From: Pelargonium nanum
Lineage: Eukaryota; Streptophyta; Magnoliopsida; Geraniales; Geraniaceae
Assembly: GCA_036897485.1 (NCBI GenBank)
Contig: JAYMTF010001470.1
Span: forward strand, 1 to 23,260
Length of the DNA stretch: 23,260 nt
Direction of reading: 5' to 3'
The notes beneath the pieces were generated by a model. The model was not told where the DNA came from and did no database searches. It saw nothing but the letters and a program-made list of their open reading frames with translations. How positions within the stretch are numbered: position 1 is the first letter of the stretch; each line of letters opens with the position of its first letter. Both the position numbers and the translations under genes were made by a program. Below are positions 16,701 to 23,260 of this stretch, one piece after another.

Positions 16701-19700
16701 TATCTGACATCAGATGACTATATTATATTGACCTCTTAGACTAACTTTGCAATCAAAGAAAAGCTGACATCCAGTTTACTAACTTAGAACTCAGAATCAC
16801 TTTCAAAAAAAAAAAACTTAGAACTCAGAATCTGGTATATTGATATGAATCAAATAGAAAAGCATCACTATACCCAAAAAACAAAAAAAAACTTAAGGTG
16901 ATCCACTATTATTACCATATGAAGTTTGTAAAGTGCTTTTCCATTCCCAGGAAAGAATGTATACCTGTTTTCTCATACCTATAGCGATTAATAGACACTA
17001 CCAAAGTTTCTGTTTACTTGCAACACCAGGCTATTACTTATGGCTTTCTGTGTGCACTAAGGGAAAAAGATATTGGAGAGGCTGTTATTCAAGTGTAAAA
17101 AGCCACTAAGGTGCTTCTAGCTGGTTATGTCTTCAAATGTTGTTAGTAGTTCAAAGCGCACTTGAGTTTGAATGTCTCCTACAATATAGCGCGAACAGCA
17201 AATCATTGCACTTGTTTTGGATATAAGCAAAGTTCTCTGCATATATCAGCATCTCAACTTAACACATAGTTCTGTCTGATGTGTGGACCCTTGTCGATTC
17301 ATAGAATGTGTCTTTTGGTGGACAGCTGTCAACATATATGTATTGTGCTTGTATGTCTTTGATTTGAATAACTTTCTTCTTATTTTGTGCTCATAAAGGT
17401 TATGTACTTCTTTGTAATTAGGTTATGAGTGGGATATTGGTCATTTTCAAGGTGCTCAACGACCTGATGTGGATAGCTTTAGGAGCACTTATTTTGGGCT
17501 GTCTCAGTCAGAGGTATGATTAATTAATCTTCACTATATCATAAATTTGACTAGGAATATCACTTTCAGCAAAAAAGATTGTGGCATACTGGCATGGGAA
17601 ACTGATTTGATGCATTAACATGATATTTACTCATATTAACTGTGGAGTTAGCCATGTGGGAATTGTATTCATCCTATATAAATTTAGTTAAATTTCTTCT
17701 TCTTGTTTTTTTATGTTATAATTTTAAATATTTTCTCTATTTGTGTAGTTTCCTTTTCATTATAAGAAATTTTATATATCCATTTATTATTGGGTGCGGC
17801 AAAAGTGTACCCCCCACACCCATCTTCTCCTAGCGTAGGGGAAGTAATCGGCCATAATGCCTGCATCCACTCCCAAATGCCCAAAGGGCTAAATATGTTT
17901 ATTTATTTATTTTTTATACACAATACCAGAAACACCTAGAGGGAGGCTTGAACCTAAGATCTCGAGGGGACCAAACGCTTTAAACCGCTTGCCCCAACAG
18001 TTGAAAAACTCCGGCAGTTTAGACAAATAAAGATTCCGAGGCAATGAAGCCTGCTAAAAATCCCTTTGTTTCTACCTAAAGCTCTGATACCATGTTCAAA
18101 TTTAAATGAAAAAGGATGTGAGGGAGAGTGGTAAATGGAATTAAGAGAGTGGACATAAGATATATGTGGTTCAGTCATAAGGCTTACATCCACACCCAAA
18201 TGCCCAAAGGGCTAAATATATTCTCACTAATTTGATGTGTTAAACACACAAGACACATTTATATTGGATGGAGGAGAAATACATAATTGGACACAAATTA
18301 CAAGAATTAATTTGCTCTACCAAACCCCACTATTTAGTACACAATCAAATTCTTTGATTTACTACACAATTAAATCTTTTGATTTGCTACATTATCAAAT
18401 CCCATGATACATGAGAAATCAACATATTCCAACAAAAGGCATTAATTATAAAAAGAAAAAAAGGCTTTACGCTCCAGCTTTTGTTCATAAAATACCTTCT
18501 AGTTCCTCATATGGTACCAGGTAATACCGGGTAGCACTCCCTATGTAGGATATCTGTTACTTGACAACCATTTTTGGGTTTTTATTTTTTATTCTTAGTT
18601 CCTTTTGGTAATTTTCCATAAGCAACACCGTATTACAAATTCAACACGACAATACTGAGTCACATAAAAATGTGCTGACCCTAAATGCAACTTCCCTCCT
18701 ACATCCCCTTTTCCAACCATTTAAGAAGCAAGGGTAACTGTCGCTCTCATGTACAAGTACCACAATTAACGAAATTTTACGAAGCTACACTGTCGTCATG
18801 AACTATGCACACATAAGCTTGACTTTGTTTTCTTCAGCAAATTTTCTATTTAATTATCATTATTGCCATTTCAAATTTGCTGAACTAGTTCATAAATATG
18901 TAAGCTAAATTTTAGCGTTGTTACATTATGAAGTGTTGGAAGATTTTTCCTTTTGTGGTAATTGAACTGATCATTTCTCTGAGTTGTGTTTACTCATCCA
19001 GGTCATTGCATCTGATCCTCTAGCTAATGTTGATAAAGGAAAGACTGATGTACTGATGTATTGTACGGGAGGTATCCGTTGCGATGTATATTCTACAATT
19101 CTAAGGTAGGCAGCCTTTTCCTTTTAACTTATTCCTTTCTTTTAGAATTTTGATTTCAGAGTCAAACTGGAAGATAAACTTGGATGTATTCCAGGTCAGG
19201 GCAGATTCCTTTTTTTTTTTTTTTTGCATTGGTCTTGTTAGACTCGGCTATACGTGTAGATTTGCTAGCAATTGGCATGGTGTTCTAACTAATTTGCACA
19301 ATGTAAGAGTGGAAAAAAAAAAGGAACAATTGATTTGCAAAAATCTAAGTAATTAATCTTGTATACATCTCATTTGGAAAATAGATTGAGATTTACAGTT
19401 TCACTTTAAATAGTTTTTACAAAGTAGTCAAGGCAACGTTGCAACAATCTCAAACCTGCTGGATTAACTTAAAACATAATTTATTGAAGTGTCTTTCCTT
19501 ACGGGTGTTCTAAGGGCAGTTATATCTTGTAATTAGCAATTTAGCATGGATAAGAGGCTAGGAAATAACTCCACTATGATAAGGTAATGTGCATCTATGG
19601 CGCACATAACTGTTTTTTATTTATTTATATTTTATAATAATTTTATTTGTGTTAGAGGGACAAAATTACCTAATAGCCTCCATGATTAGCTTTTCGAGTT

Positions 19701-21922
19701 TTATATTTTAACTAATGTGGCACCTTGGCCACATGTGTCATGTAGACCCAATCATGAATTAGGAGAGTAAATTGTGCAGTTAAGGCCATTGCGTTGCAGT
19801 TAAGATGATTTGGAGGATCATTAGTTTATAAAAAAGAGAGGAAATTTTGTCATACGAAAAGAAGAAAGAAGTTTGATGTATTTGACATTACTCTATGGCG
19901 TTGGACTTTGTTGGCCTTCGGTGAAGAATGCCGTTAGGTCTCCCCTTAGAAAAACCTATACAAGTGCTAAAGTACTACTATTAACTAAGAGTGGGACTTA
20001 ACATTTATAGAACTGATTGGGATTTGACATAACACAACAATATTGTTTATAGCTAGGCCCAACATGGACTTGAGACCCATCTGCTGTGGGCATGATACCA
20101 GTGTTGGACAGTTTGGAATGTTGAAGAAAATTATGCCTGTGTGTGTATTCAGAATTATAAATTAAATAAAAGGTAGTTGAGGCAGACACGCATACAGTGT
20201 TTATGCAGATTCTGGTGGATTTAATGATTCATTAAAGACCTTTTTATTTGAGGAGTATAAAGAAGACATCAAAGCAAACGGGAAGGCACAACCCTATAAA
20301 AGAAACAAAGGTATATGATACAAAGTATCAACGGTCCGTTCCAAAAAAAAAAAGTATCAATGGTAAGAAAGTTGTTTCCTAAATGTGGAAAAAACATATA
20401 TTATCGTTTGATAACAGAATTTGGCTGATCAAATTTATTTATTGCAGAATTTAGGATGCTTCCTGGTGCAAGATAATTTTCTCGCATCTCTTTATTTTCC
20501 CGAGAACTTAAAAGTAATCAAACCAATTGTTTAACATGGAACTTTACAGTTGCTATGAATGTAATGAATCAAGTTGAATTTGAATCTGCAACTTTTGTAA
20601 TATAACATCAGCCACTGATATTGGCTAGTTAACTTCCAAATCCATTTTCTATTTAAATTCCAAGTAAAGTTCATACTGGTTATAGGCTTTTCGCATCAGA
20701 AAAAGAAAGTTGATGGATATCTGCAACTCCCTGTTCTAGAATTTTGATAGGATCACTCTAGAATTTGGTGTGATCCAGTTTGTTGTGAATGCATTATTCA
20801 ACTCAAATATAGCGAGCATTGAGAAGGAATTGTGGCCTTGTTAAGTGTTGCATAATAAGATTATGATCTTTTATTTGTTTTTGCATGGCAGACAGAGAGG
20901 CTTTGAGAACTTATATACTTTGAAGGGAGGTGTTTCACACTATCTTGAGAATGAAGGCCCCATAAAATGGTCTGGGAATTTGTTTGTATTTGACGCACGC
21001 CTTTCTCTCCCGCCTTCTGTTTATAAGCCTGAAGTCAGCAGTGAAGCAAGCAAGACTGAGCATGCTTCTGCGAACAACACATTTGCTAAATGCTACATTT
21101 GTGGCTCACAAGTCTGTGAGTTGAGGCATCGAAACTGCTCAAATCTCGACTGCAACCTTCTTTTTCTGTATGTTCACTTCTCCTTACTGCTTTACAATTC
21201 ATATTACAAGGCTATATGTGAAACAACTTATCCAAAATGCATGCCACAGTTGCTATCACATGTAAAACTCAGGCTTCTTGAGACTTGAAAACATGCACTT
21301 AAATTTAACTGTGCAACAACACTCTAATACCTAATCCAATAGCAACATAATATTTTCCTTACCAAGAAAAGGAAGTGCCGGAGGAGAGATGAAGCTAGTG
21401 GAGCTCTATGGGGTCAATTGCCCCTACTCATCTCTTTCGCGATAATGAGAACACTCCACCAATTAAGATATAAAACTTTAGTATCATTCTTCTAACTATT
21501 TATATATTTGTGAATTAATAAACTCGATTTCCCAGCTTTACTTTGCACTTCCTGTCCGCTGTTGCGTATTGAATTATTATTAATACATCATTTAGTTACA
21601 ACACACATTAAAATTCACGCATACTCACCCTCCACGCCCTTTGATAATAATGGACAACCAATATCCTCCAATAACCCGCAAACATGTGCACCATTTTGAC
21701 AAAGAACTACATGTTAGTCTCCTCCCTACTTCACATCACTAATGATGCATATATGTGTTTCTTTTCAGATGTTGTAACGTATGCATGAAGGATTTAAAGG
21801 GTTGTTGCTGTTTTAATTGCACGACTGCCCCTCGAATCAGACCTGTTTTGCCTGGGCATCAAAGATATAAAAAGTGGCATATATATCGAGATTCGGACGT
21901 AACAAGCCAGTTGACAGCCTGA
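13776..21922 (+). CDS. STR8: Rhodanese-like domain protein, STR8 / TrhO family (seven exons)
   Basis: Exons are 13776-14138, 15919-16068, 16332-16494, 17422-17513, 19002-19105, 20892-21167 and 21769-21922. All introns are GT/AG and phases agree, giving 433 residues, close to the Arabidopsis STR8 length as I recall it. The N terminus is Ser/Thr/Arg-rich, as in a plastid transit peptide. The TrhO-type N-terminal domain follows (FIVVNFYRF, GRIYLNEQGINAQYSG). Then comes a rhodanese domain (ILLDVRNGYEWDIGHF) with the active loop CTGGIRC, Cys277 to Cys283. A plant-type Cys-rich tail (CYICG, LRHRNCSNLDC, CCNVC, GCCC) probably binds metal. Bacterial TrhO hydroxylates the wobble uridine U34 of tRNA using oxygen; the plant role is inferred, probably on plastid tRNA. 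The start is the first ATG leading into this frame; a short upstream frame at 13673 overlaps it out of phase. Confidence 0.92.
14429..14660. mobile_element. Stowaway-type MITE in STR8 intron 1
   Basis: A 232-bp element: the left end is CTCCCTCCGTCCAAAATGAG and the right end is ACTTTTTTGGACAGAGGGAG, with TA at 14427-14428 and at 14661-14662. CTCCCTCCGT is the canonical Stowaway end. It is noncoding and differs from the copy at 706-940, so the two are separate insertions. Confidence 0.9.
14736..15139. mobile_element. Candidate inverted-repeat element in STR8 intron 1
   Basis: TTTTGCACCCCT (14736-14747) is the exact inverse of AGGGGTGCAAAA (15128-15139). A second, internal arm (CACCCCTGTAAAGATTTCAA from 14741) pairs with CGTCGAAATCTTCACAGGGATG (15025-15046). 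A local hairpin (GATTTCAATG / CATTGAAATC) lies near 14753-14803. This points to a non-autonomous DNA element, possibly nested or rearranged. The superfamily is not assigned. Confidence 0.5.
17850..18434 (-). mobile_element. Short LTR retrotransposon remnant in STR8 intron 4
   Basis: On the minus strand, 18434 to 18093 reads as a 342-bp LTR starting TGTTGGAATATG and ending TTTGAACA. It is followed at once by TGGTATCAGAGC (18092-18081), the classic primer-binding site for initiator tRNA-Met. About 180 bp later a partial second LTR copy follows. The strings CCCAAATGCCCAAAGGGCTA and AAATAT are shared between about 17872-17898 and 18195-18220. No gag or pol coding is present, so it is a TRIM-like or internally deleted element with a truncated 3' LTR. 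Confidence 0.75.
17930..18000 (-). repeat. tRNA/SINE-like stretch inside the retroelement remnant
   Basis: On the minus strand GGGGCAAGCGGTTTAAAGCG resembles an A box and GGTTCAAGCCTCCC resembles a B box, about 30 bases apart. An A-rich (AATA)n-like tail follows. It may be a SINE nested in the LTR remnant or a tRNA-like internal segment of it. Confidence 0.4.
19106..20891. other. STR8 intron 5, no gene seen
   Basis: The 1786-bp intron is AT-rich. It has T and A homopolymer runs (19211-19226, 19313-19321, 20343-20352). A weak, degenerate LTR-like stretch lies around 20080-20110 (CATGATACCAG, a poor primer-binding-site match). No coding region was recognised. Confidence 0.5.
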
Positions 21923-22650
21923 GAAGACAGGCACTGCTACGAGGTTAGGCGATACCATCCATAACCATGATTCGTGATGAAGAAGACCGGTTTTGCATTC
22001 AATTGAAAATGCCAGAAACCTGAAGTTTTTTTGTAAACAGGTGTTCTCTATTCATGACTCAGACCACCAGTTTTGTCATAGGAATTTAAAAGATCATGAG
22101 GAAATAGCAATGGTATTACTATAAATTTCATTGTACACTTGGCTTTATAAGGTCTGGGATTACTATATGTATTTCGAAGGATACTGATAAACACAGTAAT
22201 TCTAAGAACAGCTAATTTAGCAAGTTGATTGAATATAAATGAAGATAATACTTTATTCGTAAAAAATGAGTGTTTTTATTTTCATTTTGAATTTTTGTAA
22301 AAACAGTTGGTGGCATGTCAAAAATATAAAAACAGTTAGTGTAGTATTATCAGTGTCCTTGGGAATAAATATAAAAAGAGAAGAGAATATGTGAACCCAA
22401 ATATGAGTATTCCTCCTCAAAAGATTGGTAAAGATATAACAAGAACCCTTAAAGAAAAATTCCATATGTTTACTTAGAAAACGGACATGTTTGGCGTAGA
22501 CTGAAGTATAAAAAGTCAGTCATCGACTTAGCACATTAATTCTCGTACGTTCGACCTGTGAAACAAAAGAAGCGATTGTTTAGTTTGAAAAATAAAATGC
22601 GATGGTTGAATAAGTGCAAAGGCTGCTAAGAGCATGATTCATAAGAGAAG
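21923..22650. other. STR8 3' flank, AT-rich, no gene seen
   Basis: This is the probable STR8 3' UTR followed by AT-rich intergenic DNA. No clear polyadenylation signal could be chosen and no coding region was recognised. Confidence 0.5.
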
Positions 22651-22971
22651 TCAAATACTCAAAATGAAAATCAAATTTAGGTGTGTGCCCAAAAGATCAC
22701 TCATCCTGATTCGAGATCCGAGTTTTTTCTTAAGATATCTAAAAACCATCAGTTTACGATCTTGATTGTGACTCCGGCCACAATAGACCAAGCTATTAGG
22801 AATATTTGGTTGTTCCCGTCTCATTCGATTGCCTGCCGCAAGAAGCTCACCCTTGCACATTTCTTTGAGGAAGCATCCATCGAGACCAATAAATGGTGTA
22901 CAACAAGCGGACCCTTTCATCTCCATCTTACATTCCTTGTTGTCAGCATCATTCATACCCCTCATCTTCAT
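22651..22971 (-). pseudogene. Mutator-like (MULE) transposase fragment
   Basis: The minus-strand frame of 106 codons contains TPFIGLDGCFLKEMCKGELL. This matches the start of the MULE/MuDR catalytic domain (PFIGLDGCFLKGPYGGQLL), including the first catalytic Asp in the GLDG motif. The following part aligns only loosely with the family (a KLMVFRYLKKKLGS stretch where WFLEKLKEDLG is expected). The remaining acidic catalytic residues and the zinc-knuckle region are missing. It is a dead fragment. No terminal inverted repeats were found, so the extent of the original element is unknown. Confidence 0.65.
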
Positions 22972-23169
22972 CTTTCACGTCTGGTTTTTGCACTACATAT
23001 CATGCACTGATGATATCAACACCATTTACAATAGCATTTTCCTCTCCCGTTGTTGGCAGATTGAACAACATATATATCAAAAATCTCATTTTTTTTATCA
23101 ACACTTCCAAACACACACTCTCTAGCCAATTCAAACCCTTCATTATATATTCTCACCACTTTCAGCATA

Positions 23170-23260
23170 ATGCCTCTTAACCCTAGTCTAGGGCTTTTGA
23201 CACCTTACTGCACCAAAGTGGTCTCTTACACCACCACCACCAAGGATGTGTTGAGTGGGG
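23170..23260 (+). CDS. Possible start of a gene running off the right edge
   Basis: An ATG at 23170 opens a frame that stays open for 30 codons to the window end (MPLNPSLGLLTPYCTKVVSY, then a Thr run and KDVLSG). The 100 bases before it are rich in C and T with CATTATATATTCTCACCAC, which would suit a plant promoter or 5' UTR. The piece is too short to recognise a family, and chance is possible. Confidence 0.4.
   Translation, partial: MPLNPSLGLLTPYCTKVVSYTTTTKDVLSG

Noticed and set aside
20080-20110. A second LTR boundary with primer-binding site in STR8 intron 5
   Set aside because: The minus-strand TGGTATCATGCCC departs from the tRNA-Met site after TGGTATCA, and no convincing LTR pair or CA end was found.
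21380-21440. Dispersed repeat in STR8 intron 6 (GTGCCGGAGGAGAGATG, GGGGTCAATTGCCCCTA)
   Set aside because: It resembles a common plant repeat terminus with a small palindrome, but it is too short and isolated to define an element.
22681-23180. Plus-strand open frames opposite the MULE fragment
   Set aside because: The minus strand carries the recognisable transposase motif, and the + frames are Ser/His/Ile-rich with no family match.
1-23260. CRISPR arrays, operons, ribosome binding sites or a multi-gene defence cluster
   Set aside because: This is plant nuclear DNA; no regularly spaced short repeats were seen, and the three genes have unrelated roles.

Overview
The window is nuclear DNA from a flowering plant, most likely a eudicot. 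It is AT-rich, the genes are split by AT-rich introns with GT/AG borders, transposon remnants are scattered throughout, and all three recognisable genes are plant-conserved single-protein genes. The species cannot be named from the sequence alone. All three genes lie on the + strand.

Layout. Bases 420-3475 hold the last four coding exons of a FOREVER YOUNG (FEY)-like short-chain dehydrogenase/reductase; its 5' part lies left of the window. Bases 3476 to about 6800 are intergenic. They hold a decayed Stowaway-type element, a SINE-like stretch, an unexplained exon-like ORF (5015-5300) and older repeats. Bases 7508-10453 are an intronless 981-codon gene for a TIR/NB-ARC-like/TPR protein (TNP, also called XTNX). 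This is the conserved plant TIR class without leucine-rich repeats. Its leader is unusual: a probable UTR intron, several upstream ORFs and three imperfect tandem repeats reaching to the start codon. Bases 10454-13775 are intergenic and repeat-rich, with an inverted repeat, a ~123-bp tandem repeat and a decayed Ty1-copia fragment. Bases 13776-21922 carry a complete seven-exon gene for a rhodanese-like protein of the STR8/TrhO family (433 residues, probably plastid-targeted). Its introns hold a Stowaway-type MITE, another inverted-repeat element and a short LTR-retrotransposon remnant with a legible primer-binding site. After it come a MULE transposase fragment on the minus strand (22651-22971) and, at the right edge, the possible first codons of another gene (23170).

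The three genes have unrelated roles: an oxidoreductase linked to shoot-apex development, a TIR immune-type signalling protein, and a predicted tRNA wobble-uridine hydroxylase. Nothing suggests a cluster or operon; they are ordinary neighbours. I found no convincing new multi-gene system. The observations most worth a second look are the repeat- and uORF-laden TNP leader, the TNP architecture itself, the orphan exon-like ORF at 5015-5300, and the retroelement in STR8 intron 4.
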